The notes under the pieces: model-generated
Databases searched by the model: none
What the model saw: only the letters and a program-made list of their open reading frames with translations
Told to the model about the DNA's origin: nothing
In this document: piece after piece, positions 7,135 to 15,084 of the stretch
How positions within the stretch are numbered: the first letter of the stretch is position 1
How the letters are laid out: each line of letters begins with the position of its first letter
DNA from: Nitrospirota bacterium
GTDB lineage: Bacteria > Nitrospirota > Thermodesulfovibrionia > Thermodesulfovibrionales > Dissulfurispiraceae
DNA length: 64,000 bases
NCBI GenBank assembly: GCA_015233365.1
Contig: JADFXU010000001.1
Span: 62,001 to 126,000, forward strand
Reading direction: 5' to 3'
Made by a program: the position numbers and the translations under genes

Positions 7135-8832
7135 TTAATCCGCATCGGCGATCTTAACCAGGGTTCCTTTTTTTGCGGCATAGCGGAAAACAGTTATACC
7201 TTTTACCCCCTTTTCATAGGCAAGGAGATAGGCCCTGGCAACATCGTGTTTCTTTGCTGTGCGGGGAAGATTAATAGTCTTGGAAACGGCATTATCAGTG
7301 TATTCCTGAAACGCAACTTGCATTTCAATATGGTCCTCAAGCGGTATTTCCAGGGCTGTTCTAAAAAGCTTCCTGACCTGAGGAGGCACTTCCCTTATTC
7401 CCTTCAGACTTCCGTGCGCCAGGACCATGTTCATCACAGCATCGGAATAAAAACCCCGGCTTTTTGCCATCCCGACAAAATATTTGTTGATCTCATAAAG
7501 TTCCGTGTCAAGCACGAGTCGTTTGTAAGCTACGGCAAAAAGAGGCTCTATCCCGCTCGAACAATCAGCTATAGTGGAGATTGTTCCGGTAGGTGCTACA
7601 GTCGTTGTTGTGGCATTCCTGACCTTCGGCATACCTGGGGCATCGTAAATCGAACCGCTGAAATTAGGAAATACACCCCGCTTCTCAGCCAGTTCAACCG
7701 AGGCCCCCCGCGCTGCATCTCTGATAAAATTCATTACCCGGCGGGCCAGCTCAAAGGCCTTCCTGTGGTTGTATGGAATGCCCAGGAGTATCAGCATTTC
7801 GGCCCACCCCATGACCCCCAGGCCTATCTTTCTGTTTCCCTTGTGCATTCTTTCGACTTCAGGCAAAGGATAGCGGTTCGCATCGATAGTATCATCGAGG
7901 AACCTCACAGCGGTCTTTACATCGCTGCGGAGAGATTCAAAATCCACCTTCCCCGCTTCGACATAAAGCGATAGATTCATAGAACCAAGGACACATGCCT
8001 CAAAAGGCAGGAGCGGCTGCTCCCCGCAGGGATTCGTGCTCTCAAATTGCCCGATATGCGGCGTCGGGTTTGCACGGTTGATTCTGTCTATGAAAATAAC
8101 ACCCGGATCCCCGGTTTCCCATGCGCTTTCAACTATCTCGTCAAAGACATCCTTCGCTTTCAGCCTGCCCGCGATTTCACCTGAACGTGGATTGATCAGG
8201 TCGTATTCGGCATCGTTTCCAAGCGCCTCCATAAAGGCGTCCGTTATCGAGACAGAGATATTAAAGTTGGTCAACTCCCTGCCGTCACGCTTGATCTTTA
8301 TAAACTCAAGTATGTCCGGATGATCGACACGCAGCATCCCCATGTTTGCGCCCCGCCTGGCGCCTCCCTGTTTTATGACCTCGGTAGCGGTATTGTATAT
8401 CTTGATAAAAGAAACCGGACCGCTTGCAACACCTCCGGTAGACCTGACGACATCCTGTCTGGGTCTTAACCCGGAAAAAGAAAAACCGGTGCCGCCTCCG
8501 CTTTGAAGTATCAATGCGGCATTTGTCAGAGTATCAAAGATGCTCTTCATCGAGTCCCCGACAGGCAGCACAAAACATGCAGCCAACTGCCCCAGGGGCT
8601 TTCCTGCATTCATAAGCGTAGGGGAGTTCGGCAGAAATCTGAGAGAAGTCATGATCTCATAAAACTTCTCTTCCCAATAAGCGGTGTCCTCTTTATAAAA
8701 CCCTTCCGTTGCCGCAATACCGCGGGCGACCCGTCTGAACATCTCTTCCGGAGTTTCTATGACGCGTGCCTTTTCATCCTTGAGCAGATACCTCGCCTGC
8801 AGTACCTTTAATGCGTTCTCCGACAATTTCAT
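7135..8832 (-). CDS. nrdJ: Adenosylcobalamin-dependent (class II) ribonucleotide reductase
   Basis: 565 aa, the compact class II form without an ATP-cone or C-terminal zinc-finger tail. It reduces ribonucleotides to deoxyribonucleotides using a radical generated from B12. Motifs: RFLPNSPTLMNAGKPLGQLA and CFVLPVGDS (first redox Cys), GGGTGFSFSGLRP, the catalytic loop ESTNPCGEQPLLP, and ATTTTVAPTGTISTIADCSS. A class II enzyme works with or without oxygen. The TATAAT at 8839-8844 lies only 6 nt before the ATG and no Shine-Dalgarno is visible, so the mRNA may be leaderless. It is divergent from the HD gene. Confidence 0.93.
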   Translation of the reverse strand: MKLSENALKVLQARYLLKDEKARVIETPEEMFRRVARGIAATEGFYKEDTAYWEEKFYEIMTSLRFLPNSPTLMNAGKPLGQLAACFVLPVGDSMKSIFDTLTNAALILQSGGGTGFSFSGLRPRQDVVRSTGGVASGPVSFIKIYNTATEVIKQGGARRGANMGMLRVDHPDILEFIKIKRDGRELTNFNISVSITDAFMEALGNDAEYDLINPRSGEIAGRLKAKDVFDEIVESAWETGDPGVIFIDRINRANPTPHIGQFESTNPCGEQPLLPFEACVLGSMNLSLYVEAGKVDFESLRSDVKTAVRFLDDTIDANRYPLPEVERMHKGNRKIGLGVMGWAEMLILLGIPYNHRKAFELARRVMNFIRDAARGASVELAEKRGVFPNFSGSIYDAPGMPKVRNATTTTVAPTGTISTIADCSSGIEPLFAVAYKRLVLDTELYEINKYFVGMAKSRGFYSDAVMNMVLAHGSLKGIREVPPQVRKLFRTALEIPLEDHIEMQVAFQEYTDNAVSKTINLPRTAKKHDVARAYLLAYEKGVKGITVFRYAAKKGTLVKIADAD

Positions 8833-8838
8833 ACAGGA

Positions 8839-8867
8839 ATTATAACGTAAATCCGGTAGTTTTATAA
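8839..8867 (-). promoter_or_regulatory. Putative sigma-70 promoter of nrdJ, predicted leaderless
   Basis: A perfect -10 TATAAT (8839-8844) sits 6 nt upstream of the nrdJ ATG. At 17-nt spacing the -35 is only TTATAA (8862-8867). The transcription start would fall at or next to the ATG. Confidence 0.5.
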
Positions 8868-8901
8868 TCTGTTTTACTCTAAGGAGTTTTGGGTTCTTTG
8901 T

Positions 8902-8976
8902 CCGTCATACCCGCGAAGGCGGGTATCCACTCTTTGATAAAGATGGATTCCCGCTTACTGTCTGAGGGAATGACGG
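8902..8976. repeat. Palindromic dispersed repeat between nrdJ and the HD gene
   Basis: About 75 bp: ccgtcatacccgcgaaggcg pairs imperfectly with ttcccgctt...gggaatgacgg, with tatcca / tggat inside. It is the common CGTCATTCCCGCG...CGGGAATGACGG type of intergenic palindrome. Its position between divergent genes means it could terminate neither transcript. Confidence 0.65.
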
Positions 8977-9022
8977 CAATAAAAACTTTCCTTAATTGTT
9001 GGGGAAACTCCTGGGTTTACTC

Positions 9023-9031
9023 TGGTATAAT
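9023..9031 (+). promoter_or_regulatory. Extended -10 promoter of the HD-domain gene
   Basis: TGG-TATAAT is an extended -10 element ending 5 nt before the ATG at 9037. No -35 match is seen. As with divergent nrdJ, a leaderless transcript is predicted. Confidence 0.45.
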
Positions 9032-9036
9032 GAAAA

Positions 9037-9603
9037 ATGGATGTGATCGGTTTAATTGAAAGGTATTACGAGCCTGACTCACCGGCCTATTCCCTTTTGC
9101 TTATCCACAGCAGACTTGTCGCTGAAAAAGCGCTGCAGGTTGCCGCAAGAATGTCACTGCCCGGCCTCGATTTCACCTTCATCGCTGAAGCCGCCTTGCT
9201 CCATGACATAGGCATCTTCCTGACCGATGAGCCGCTTCTGGGATGTTCCGGCTCTCACCCCTATATTGCTCATGGCTATCTGGGCAGAGAACTGCTCGAA
9301 CGGGAGGGTTTTCCAGTACATGCCATGGTATGTGAACGGCATGTAGGCACGGGACTAACAGTCGCCGATATCGTTGAAGGCAACCTCCCCATTCCGAGGA
9401 GATCCATGGCGCCTGTGACACTTGAAGAACAAATTATCTGTTTCGCCGACAAATTCTTCTCAAAGAAGAAACGCACCCTGCTGAAAGAGAAAACCGTGCC
9501 GGAAATCAGAAAAGAAATGACCCGATACGGCGCAAGCAAGCTGCAGCAGTTCGACGAATGGCTCATTTTGTTTAAGGAACCAACTGACGGCTATAGGCTA
9601 TAG
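9037..9603 (+). CDS. HD-domain phosphohydrolase (HDIG family), substrate unknown
   Basis: 188 aa and the only plus-strand gene here. HD metal-binding residues are recognisable: IHSRLVAEKAL (first His), AALLHDIGIFLT (HD dyad, about residues 53-54), SHPYIAHGYLGRELL and CERHVGTGLT (additional His). Such proteins are metal-dependent phosphohydrolases acting on nucleotides or related substrates. It has no signal peptide or second domain and is small. Neighbours give no clue: nrdJ diverges upstream and thiC converges downstream. A nucleotide-pool role near nrdJ is possible but only inference. Confidence 0.8.
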   Translation: MDVIGLIERYYEPDSPAYSLLLIHSRLVAEKALQVAARMSLPGLDFTFIAEAALLHDIGIFLTDEPLLGCSGSHPYIAHGYLGRELLEREGFPVHAMVCERHVGTGLTVADIVEGNLPIPRRSMAPVTLEEQIICFADKFFSKKKRTLLKEKTVPEIRKEMTRYGASKLQQFDEWLILFKEPTDGYRL

Positions 9604-9673
9604 GCAAAGGGCAAAGGGTGCCATTGCTACAGTGATAAATCCTATCCAGGAGCAGGCAGGACACCTTATAAGG

Positions 9674-10969
9674 TTAGCTTTTTGCCTTTGTCCCATGCAG
9701 TGCCCGTTCAACGGTCCTGATCGCGCAAAACTCCCCGCACATACTGCACACATCTTTTTCAGCCGGCGGAACATGGCTTCGCCACTCCCTCACCTTATCG
9801 GGATTGAAACTGAGCGATATCTGTCCCTCCCAATCGAGATTTTTTCTGAAGCGGGCCATCTTCTTGTCAATTTCAAGGGCGCCCGGTACTCCTTTGGCAA
9901 TATCCGCAGCATGCGCCGCTATTTTTGAAGCAATTACCCCTTCCCTGACATCTTCGATATCAGGCAACCTTATGTGCTCCGCCGGGGTCACGTAGCAAAG
10001 AAAATCTGCGCCGGCGGCACCGGCAACAGCGCCTCCTATTGCCGCAGCAATGTGGTCATACCCCATTGCAATGTCAGTGACCAAAGGCCCGAGCACATAA
10101 AACGGCGCGCCCTTGCATATTTCCTTCTGCAGCCTGATATTCAGTTCCACCTGGTTCAGCGGCACATGTCCGGGGCCTTCTATAATGGTCTGCACCCCGG
10201 CTTCGAGCGCCCTGTCCCTCAACTCGCCGAGCGTCACCAGTTCCTCCATCTGGCTCCTGTCAGTTGCATCCGCAAGACAGCCGGGCCTGAACCCGTCTCC
10301 CAGGCTCAGGGTCAAGTCATATTTTCTTGCCATCTCCAGAAGACGGTCATATTGCTCAAAGAGCGGGTTCTCCTTATCATTGTAGATCATCCACTCAAGC
10401 AGAAACGCGCCTCCCCTGCTGACTACGTCGAGTATGCGCCTATCCTCTCTCAACCTCTGTATAGCCTTCTGAGTAATGCCGCAGTGGACAGTAACAAAGT
10501 CGACGCCATCCTTTGCATGGTCTTCAATAACCTCGAAAAGATCTTCCGTACTCATTTTGGCAATATGGCCGCGGCTTTCAGCCGTTTTGACAATAGCCTC
10601 ATAGATTGGGACCGTGCCGACCGCAATAGTAGACCGTTTAATAAGCGTATGCCTTAAATCCTTAATAGCCCCTCCGGTTGAAAGGTCCATCACTGCGTCC
10701 GCCCCGTGTCTTATCAGCACTTCCAGTTTCTGCAATTCCTCATCCCAGGAAATCCTGTCTTTCGACGTGCCGATGTTTGCATTAATTTTTGTGCGCATTC
10801 CCCTGCCTATACCAAGCGGAATAATATCGTGGAGCACATTGCGGGTAATTACCGAATATCCCGCGGATATATCTTCCGCAAGCCTCTCGGGCGATAATGA
10901 TTCCGCCGCTGCGACCGCCTTTATTTCGTCGGTAAGTATGCCTTCTCTTGCCTGCTCAATTCTTGTCAT
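9674..10969 (-). CDS. thiC: Phosphomethylpyrimidine synthase
   Basis: 431 aa, the short ThiC form typical of many bacteria. It is a radical-SAM enzyme that rearranges AIR into the HMP-P pyrimidine of thiamine. The C-terminal cluster motif CSMCGEFCAI (CxxCx4C, about residues 409-416) binds the [4Fe-4S] cluster. Other blocks: KINANIGTS, GADAVMDLSTGG, GVDFVTVHCG, SRGGAFLLEWM, SLGDGFRPGC, EGPGHVPLNQVE and GYDHIAAAIGGAVAGAAGAD. It is the last gene of the thiS-thiG-thiE-thiC operon and its start overlaps the thiE stop by 4 bp. Confidence 0.96.
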   Translation of the reverse strand: MTRIEQAREGILTDEIKAVAAAESLSPERLAEDISAGYSVITRNVLHDIIPLGIGRGMRTKINANIGTSKDRISWDEELQKLEVLIRHGADAVMDLSTGGAIKDLRHTLIKRSTIAVGTVPIYEAIVKTAESRGHIAKMSTEDLFEVIEDHAKDGVDFVTVHCGITQKAIQRLREDRRILDVVSRGGAFLLEWMIYNDKENPLFEQYDRLLEMARKYDLTLSLGDGFRPGCLADATDRSQMEELVTLGELRDRALEAGVQTIIEGPGHVPLNQVELNIRLQKEICKGAPFYVLGPLVTDIAMGYDHIAAAIGGAVAGAAGADFLCYVTPAEHIRLPDIEDVREGVIASKIAAHAADIAKGVPGALEIDKKMARFRKNLDWEGQISLSFNPDKVREWRSHVPPAEKDVCSMCGEFCAIRTVERALHGTKAKS

Positions 10970-11646
10970 AACCCCTCCTCTAAAGACCCTGTCCCTTCAC
11001 CTGTACCTGCATTTTTTATTTCTTTCAAATAGCGTTCCGCCGCGCCCTTAATGTCCTTTTCAGCCAATATGCCGCTTATAACCGCTATTCCGTGAGCGCC
11101 TGCGTCCATCACCGGTTTTATCGAATCACACTTGATCCCGCCTATGCCGAATACAGGGACAGCAATTTCTTCCCTGACTTTTTTCAGCGCTTCAACTCCA
11201 ACCGGCGCACCGTATTTCAATTTTGATGGGGTCTGATAAAGCGGACCAAAAGTGATGAAATCAGCCCCTTCCTTTTCACAAAGGCGTGCCTCTTCAAGAC
11301 TGTGCGCAGAACAGCCGATGAAAAAGCTGTCGCCGGCTATTCTCCTGATTGCGAAGGCAGGCATGCTGCCCTGAGATAAATGCACGCCATCAGCCCCCGC
11401 GCAAAGAGCTATATCGGCCCGGTCATTAATTAAAAGTTTCGCACGGTACTTCATAGTCAACTCTCTTATCCTGTATGCCATTGAGAGCAATGCCCTTGCA
11501 GACAGATCCTTCTCCCTTAATTGCACAACCTTGACGCCGCCCTGCAACGCACTTTCCACTGCCTCAAAAAAAGCCTCGCTGCCGGAAAACAGCTCCCTGT
11601 CTGTTATCAGGTAAAGTTTAAAATCCATAAGCGTTATAGCGTTCAT
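10966..11646 (-). CDS. thiE: Thiamine-phosphate synthase
   Basis: About 226 aa. It couples HMP-PP with the thiazole phosphate to give thiamine phosphate. Motifs: LYLITDRELF, VVQLREKDLSARALL, LLINDRADIALCAGADGVHL, FITFGPLYQTPSK and FGIGGIK. The start is uncertain. The open frame extends to 11694, but that extension reads through a dispersed repeat (SLRVKRSNL). ATGs at 11646 and 11628 are both plausible, and neither has a clear Shine-Dalgarno. The start codons sit at one arm of a 16-bp perfect inverted repeat (11629-11644 / 11723-11738), so translation may depend on coupling or on opening this hairpin. Confidence 0.9.
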   Translation of the reverse strand: MNAITLMDFKLYLITDRELFSGSEAFFEAVESALQGGVKVVQLREKDLSARALLSMAYRIRELTMKYRAKLLINDRADIALCAGADGVHLSQGSMPAFAIRRIAGDSFFIGCSAHSLEEARLCEKEGADFITFGPLYQTPSKLKYGAPVGVEALKKVREEIAVPVFGIGGIKCDSIKPVMDAGAHGIAVISGILAEKDIKGAAERYLKEIKNAGTGEGTGSLEEGL

Positions 11647-11738
11647 CGTGTTATGGCGTGCTCGGAGATTGCTTCGCTTTACTCGCAATGACAATTCTTT
11701 TTGCGCTGTAACGCAGTGCGCGGAACGCTATAACGCTT
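11629..11738 (-). repeat. Nested hairpin between thiG and thiE
   Basis: A 16-bp perfect inverted repeat: aagcgttatagcgttc (11629-11644) and its complement (11723-11738). The loop contains a half REP-like repeat (11661-11692) and gcgctgtaacgcagtgcgcg. One arm starts just after the thiG stop and the other overlaps the thiE start region. Confidence 0.7.
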
Positions 11739-11739
11739 C

Positions 11740-12510
11740 TTATAACATCCCCTCTATCGGGCTGCTGGCAGCAGCATAAAGCCTCTTTCCCATTCTCCCG
11801 GCCTTGTATGCAAGACGTCCGGCAATGACAGCGTGTTTCATTGCCGTTGCCATTACTGCCGGGTCTTTGGCCGCGGCAATGGCGGTATTGATGAGCACCG
11901 CATCACAGCCGAGTTCCATTGCAATCGTCGCATCCGAAGCAGTGCCTACCCCGGCGTCTACAAGGACAGGGACCTTTGACGCCTCAAGAATTATTCTGAT
12001 GTTGTAAGGGTTTCTGATGCCCAGTCCCGAGCCTATGGGAGCGCCCAGCGGCATCACCGCAGCAGCCCCGGCGTCCTCAAGACGTCTCGCCATTATGGGA
12101 TCGTCATTGGTGTAAGGAAAAACAATGAAGCCCTCTTTCGCAAGTATTTCTGTTGCCCGGAGCAGCCCTATGGTATCCGGGAAAAGGGTCCGTTCGTCAC
12201 CTATGACTTCGAGCTTGATCATATCCGAAATTCCCGCTTCCCTGGCAAGCCTTGAATACCTCAATGCGTCCTCTACTGAGTAGCATCCCGCAGTATTGGG
12301 CAGTATTTTGTATTTCTTCGGATCAATGTAATCTAGCAGGTTCTCTGATTTCCTGTCCGTGATATTCACCCTCCTCACCGCAACAGTCACTACATCGGCT
12401 CCCGAAGCCTCTACCGCCCTGGATGTTTCGGCAAAGTCTTTATACTTGCCGGTGCCGATCCAGAGCCTCGATCTGAATTCAATTCCCCTGATGCTTAATG
12501 TGTCATCCAC
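11740..12510 (-). CDS. thiG: Thiazole synthase
   Basis: About 256 aa. It builds the thiazole phosphate of thiamine from DXP, dehydroglycine and ThiS thiocarboxylate. Motifs: [44 protein letters not shown], the Schiff-base lysine in [16 protein letters not shown], and [21 protein letters not shown] chose the GTG at 12510 because GGAGG lies 8 nt upstream; the open frame extends to a TTG at 12528 without support. It overlaps thiS by 8 bp, and its Shine-Dalgarno is the stretch that encodes the terminal glycines of ThiS. Confidence 0.95.
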   Translation of the reverse strand: MDDTLSIRGIEFRSRLWIGTGKYKDFAETSRAVEASGADVVTVAVRRVNITDRKSENLLDYIDPKKYKILPNTAGCYSVEDALRYSRLAREAGISDMIKLEVIGDERTLFPDTIGLLRATEILAKEGFIVFPYTNDDPIMARRLEDAGAAAVMPLGAPIGSGLGIRNPYNIRIILEASKVPVLVDAGVGTASDATIAMELGCDAVLINTAIAAAKDPAVMATAMKHAVIAGRLAYKAGRMGKRLYAAASSPIEGML

Positions 12511-12709
12511 GCGTGCCACCTCCGACAAAATAAACTATTTCCACGGCGTCGTCTTCATGCAGTTGGTAGTCCTGAAACTCCGCCCTCTTCAGCACCTTAA
12601 GGTTTACTTCAACGGCAACCCTTTCAGGCTCGATTCCCATGTCCTGTAAGAGTTGCTGCACCGTTTCAGAAGCGGTTTCTATTCCCTCACCGTTTAGTAT
12701 AAGTCTCAT
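12503..12709 (-). CDS. thiS: ThiS sulfur-carrier protein with a three-residue C-terminal extension
   Basis: 68 aa, ubiquitin-like sulfur carrier: [13 protein letters not shown], then [20 protein letters not shown] and [16 protein letters not shown]. ThiS normally ends in Gly-Gly, which is adenylated by ThiF and thiocarboxylated. Here Thr-Arg-Gly follow the glycines before the stop at 12503-12505, so either trimming is needed or the end is non-canonical. No ThiF or protease gene is in the window. The ATG follows the riboswitch terminator directly, and its only Shine-Dalgarno-like sequence (AGGGGA) lies in the terminator stem. Confidence 0.92.
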   Translation of the reverse strand: MRLILNGEGIETASETVQQLLQDMGIEPERVAVEVNLKVLKRAEFQDYQLHEDDAVEIVYFVGGGTRG

Positions 12710-12714
12710 AAACT

Positions 12715-12748
12715 AAAAATCCCCTATCCCTGATAAGGAATAGAGGAT
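12715..12748 (-). terminator. Riboswitch-controlled intrinsic terminator upstream of thiS
   Basis: A 12-bp stem (12737-12748 with 12719-12730) with a TTATCA-type loop is followed by TTTTT. Its 3' arm contains GGGATAGGGGA, the only Shine-Dalgarno-like sequence for thiS, so the hairpin could also block translation. Confidence 0.85.
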
Positions 12749-12764
12749 CAGCTGACTAGCCTTA

Positions 12765-12851
12765 TTCCATTCCCTACGCCAGAATTGTCTGGATCAGGTT
12801 CAAGGGGTCTCTTCCTTCAAAGACTCTCAGGCGCATCGCGCCTCCCCCATG
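12765..12851 (-). ncRNA. TPP riboswitch (THI element)
   Basis: On the minus strand the leader contains the conserved TPP aptamer blocks in order: GGGGGAGGCGCGATGCGCC, CTGAGA, GACCCCTTGAACCTGATC (thi-box core) and TCTGGCGTAGGGAATGG. It lies between a sigma-70 promoter and an intrinsic terminator just before thiS. When thiamine pyrophosphate is bound the terminator should form and switch off thiS-thiG-thiE-thiC. Confidence 0.95.
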
Positions 12852-12862
12852 GGTATAAATTG

Positions 12863-12891
12863 ACTATATATGATATACCGGTTTTTGTCAA
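12863..12891 (-). promoter_or_regulatory. Sigma-70 promoter of the thi operon
   Basis: TTGACA (12886-12891), 17-nt spacer, TATAGT (12863-12868). The predicted start lies just upstream of the TPP aptamer. A MITE-like element ends 19 bp further upstream (12911). Confidence 0.85.
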
Positions 12892-12910
12892 CGAAAATGG
12901 CAATTGAAAG

Positions 12911-13096
12911 AGTGTAATGAAGAATGTATCTCTTCCGTCTCAAGCGCTGCGTCTTGGACAGTTCTAACGGTTCGTTCGCTACAGGCGCAAAATTCAGCCA
13001 TCCGGGCTTCAGTTTCGCGCCTGCTTTACGCTCTCTCACCTAGAACTGTTACCAAGACTCCGCGATTCGCTCCAGAGACACATTCTTCATTACACT
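12911..13096. mobile_element. MITE-like element, copy 2, inverted relative to copy 1
   Basis: 186 bp with ends agtgtaatgaagaatgt and acattcttcattacact. In this copy the inverted repeats extend outward (ttgaaag / ctttcaa) to about 24 bp. Internal segments match copy 1 (6197-6381) in opposite orientation. A stray piece of the interior, tctggagcgaatcgcg, recurs at 13113-13128, just outside the element and next to the 3' end of the SAM hydroxide adenosyltransferase gene. Open frames inside are repeat-derived and not believable genes. The 434-bp gap 12710-13143 holds only this element, the thi promoter and the riboswitch. Confidence 0.75.
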
Positions 13097-13143
13097 CTTT
13101 CAATGATGTATATCTGGAGCGAATCGCGCATTTTACAGATAAA

Positions 13144-13923
13144 TTACTTGACGACTGTAACTTTGAACCCTTTCGTCAGGTTGAATTCTTTCGCTCCATT
13201 GCCATTCTTGACAAACAGTTCCAAGTGATCCGAACTGTTCACGAGGCAACTCAGGCTGTTTTCATCAGCCTGCGCATAATATTGCACTTTTCGAACAACC
13301 TTATTATTGATCTCAACACTATAGTGAACTCCCAGTCGTGCCAGATCATCTCTTGTTATGTTGGCGATAGCGTTCCCGAAACTGTCTATATAAATGACTT
13401 CTCCGTGAACGCGGCCTTCAGTAACCAGAGGCTGAGCAATCGGCAATGTGACAAGGTCTTCGACACTCGGGCCGAATTCTGAAATCGGCAGACCTTTTGA
13501 CAACCACGCAGCCACAGGTGCAAACAAATCCCTGCCCTGAAACGTATGGCTGTCCTTTGGGCGCATATATTTTTCTTCCGTTATTTGATGGATATGATCG
13601 TCCGCCTTCTTATTCAGGATATGGGAAAATACTCCGTTATCAGGCCCTACAAAAAAATGCTTTCCAGCTTGCAGGACAAGCGCCTTTCGTTCTGAACCCA
13701 CTCCGGGATCCACTACAACAATATGGATTGTTCCGGCAGGGAAATAGCTGTAGCTCGATCCGATAACGTAGGCAGCCTCTTCTATGTCCTGCGGCTGTAT
13801 GGAATGGGTGACATCTACAAGCGTCACATCGGGATTAACTGACAAGATAACACCCTTCATTTCGGCCACAAACGGGTCTTTATAGCCAAAATCGGTTGTA
13901 AGAGTTATTATTCGATTCCGCAT
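13144..13923 (-). CDS. S-adenosyl-L-methionine hydroxide adenosyltransferase (DUF62 family)
   Basis: About 259 aa. This family hydrolyses SAM to adenosine and methionine and is related to fluorinases. Motifs: RIITLTTDFGYKDPFVAEMKG at the start (Asp of TTDFG), VTHSIQPQDIEEAAYVI, GTIHIVVVDPGVGSERKAL, FFVGPDNGVFSH, TFQGRDLFAPVAAWL and the later IDSFGNAIANI. The ATG at 13923 was chosen because the frame upstream runs into an inverted-repeat element (13934-14120). No clear Shine-Dalgarno is seen. It follows pyrD, probably as the last gene of the greA-pyrK-pyrD unit, though the element in between may separate them. Confidence 0.9.
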   Translation of the reverse strand: MRNRIITLTTDFGYKDPFVAEMKGVILSVNPDVTLVDVTHSIQPQDIEEAAYVIGSSYSYFPAGTIHIVVVDPGVGSERKALVLQAGKHFFVGPDNGVFSHILNKKADDHIHQITEEKYMRPKDSHTFQGRDLFAPVAAWLSKGLPISEFGPSVEDLVTLPIAQPLVTEGRVHGEVIYIDSFGNAIANITRDDLARLGVHYSVEINNKVVRKVQYYAQADENSLSCLVNSSDHLELFVKNGNGAKEFNLTKGFKVTVVK

Positions 13924-13933
13924 TGTAACAATC

Positions 13934-14120
13934 GTGTCCAAGAGCAGGCAGGACATAGTGCTTCAGCGGGCGTTGGCAGCCTGAGACGCCAGGGATGGCT
14001 GAACAGGCTGACATCGCTTCGAGCAAGGCAAGGGGTCCCCGAAAGTCGAAGACTTTTGGGGTGGCAGTTAGGATGCCTTGCGAGATTTAGCTGAAGCACT
14101 GTGTCCCGCCTGCTCGACAC
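13934..14120. repeat. 187-bp inverted-repeat element upstream of the SAM hydrolase gene
   Basis: The ends gtgtccaagagcaggcagga and tcccgcctgctcgacac are imperfect inverted repeats of about 34 bp, both reaching an inner gcttcagc / gctgaagc. Inside are further hairpins (gtccccgaaagtcgaagact / ttttgggg; gcaaggca / tgccttgc), so the whole can fold as one long cruciform. It shares no sequence with the 185-bp elements at 6197 and 12911. It fills most of the 225-bp pyrD to SAM hydrolase gap. Confidence 0.7.
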
Positions 14121-14148
14121 CTGAAGAATCGGATTAGGTTAATCATTT

Positions 14149-15084
14149 TCATTCATTCACTCTTAGGCTTCCGATAATATCATTGATGTCGGAGACGCCC
14201 TCTTCAGCCAGGAATTTTTCTATTCCTTCTATTATCTCAAGTGTCGCAACAGGATTGACGAAATTTGCGGTCCCCACTGCAATCGCAACAGCACCGGCAA
14301 TCAGGAATTCCAGCGCATCCCCGGCCGTCATAATACCTCCCATCCCTATAACCGGGATACTGACCGCCCTGCATGTATCCCATACCATTTGAACGGCAAC
14401 AGGTCTTATGGCCGGTCCGGAAAGCCCTCCGGTATTATTTGCAAGCACTGGTTTCCGCCGTCTTATATCCACGACCATGCCCCTGATCGTATTCATAACC
14501 GACAACGCATCTGCACCTGCATTTTCAGCCACTCTTGCCATGCGCCCGATATCCGTAACATTGGGGGAGAGCTTTACAATCAAAGGCAGATCAGTGGCCT
14601 TCCTCACTTCTGTAATAACGCCGTCCATTGATTTGGGATCTGTGCCGAATACAATCCACCCTTCCTGCTTATTGGGGCAGGATATGTTCATCTCAAGGGC
14701 ATTGACGCCCTCGGCTTTGCTCAACTCGCGGGCAGCGCTGACATACTCGTGAACAGTGTCCCCAAAAAAATTCGCAACCACCGGCACCTTAAACTGCCGC
14801 AGGAAAGGGAGTTTATCTTTAACGAATGCTTTCACCCCGATATTCTGAAGACCTATGGCATTGAGCATGCCGGCAGGCGTCTCCACAACCCGTGGCGTCG
14901 GATTTCCAAGTCTGGGCGTTATCGAGAGACCTTTTACTACGATGGCGCCGAGCCTGTTCAAATCGATAAATTCCGCATATTCCTCTCCATAGCCGAAGGT
15001 CCCCGAAGCAGTCATCACCGGATTCTTCAATTTCAAAGAGGCAATTTTTACTGATAATGAGCGGGCGCCCGTCCTCTTCACCAT
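14149..15084 (-). CDS. pyrD: Dihydroorotate dehydrogenase, class 1B catalytic subunit
   Basis: 311 aa. It oxidises dihydroorotate to orotate in pyrimidine synthesis. Class 1 features: [45 protein letters not shown], the catalytic Cys in [12 protein letters not shown] (about residue 134), [17 protein letters not shown] and [19 protein letters not shown]. The adjacent overlapping pyrK (7 bp) shows it is the 1B heterotetramer that reduces NAD+ via FAD and [2Fe-2S]. Confidence 0.96.
   Translation of the reverse strand: MVKRTGARSLSVKIASLKLKNPVMTASGTFGYGEEYAEFIDLNRLGAIVVKGLSITPRLGNPTPRVVETPAGMLNAIGLQNIGVKAFVKDKLPFLRQFKVPVVANFFGDTVHEYVSAARELSKAEGVNALEMNISCPNKQEGWIVFGTDPKSMDGVITEVRKATDLPLIVKLSPNVTDIGRMARVAENAGADALSVMNTIRGMVVDIRRRKPVLANNTGGLSGPAIRPVAVQMVWDTCRAVSIPVIGMGGIMTAGDALEFLIAGAVAIAVGTANFVNPVATLEIIEGIEKFLAEEGVSDINDIIGSLRVNE

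Noticed and set aside
12827-13039. 70-codon frame in the thi promoter region
   Set aside because: Covers the second MITE-like copy, the thi promoter and part of the riboswitch; not a gene.
13908-14120. 70-codon frame upstream of the SAM hydrolase gene
   Set aside because: It is the 187-bp inverted-repeat element read through; no Shine-Dalgarno or motif.
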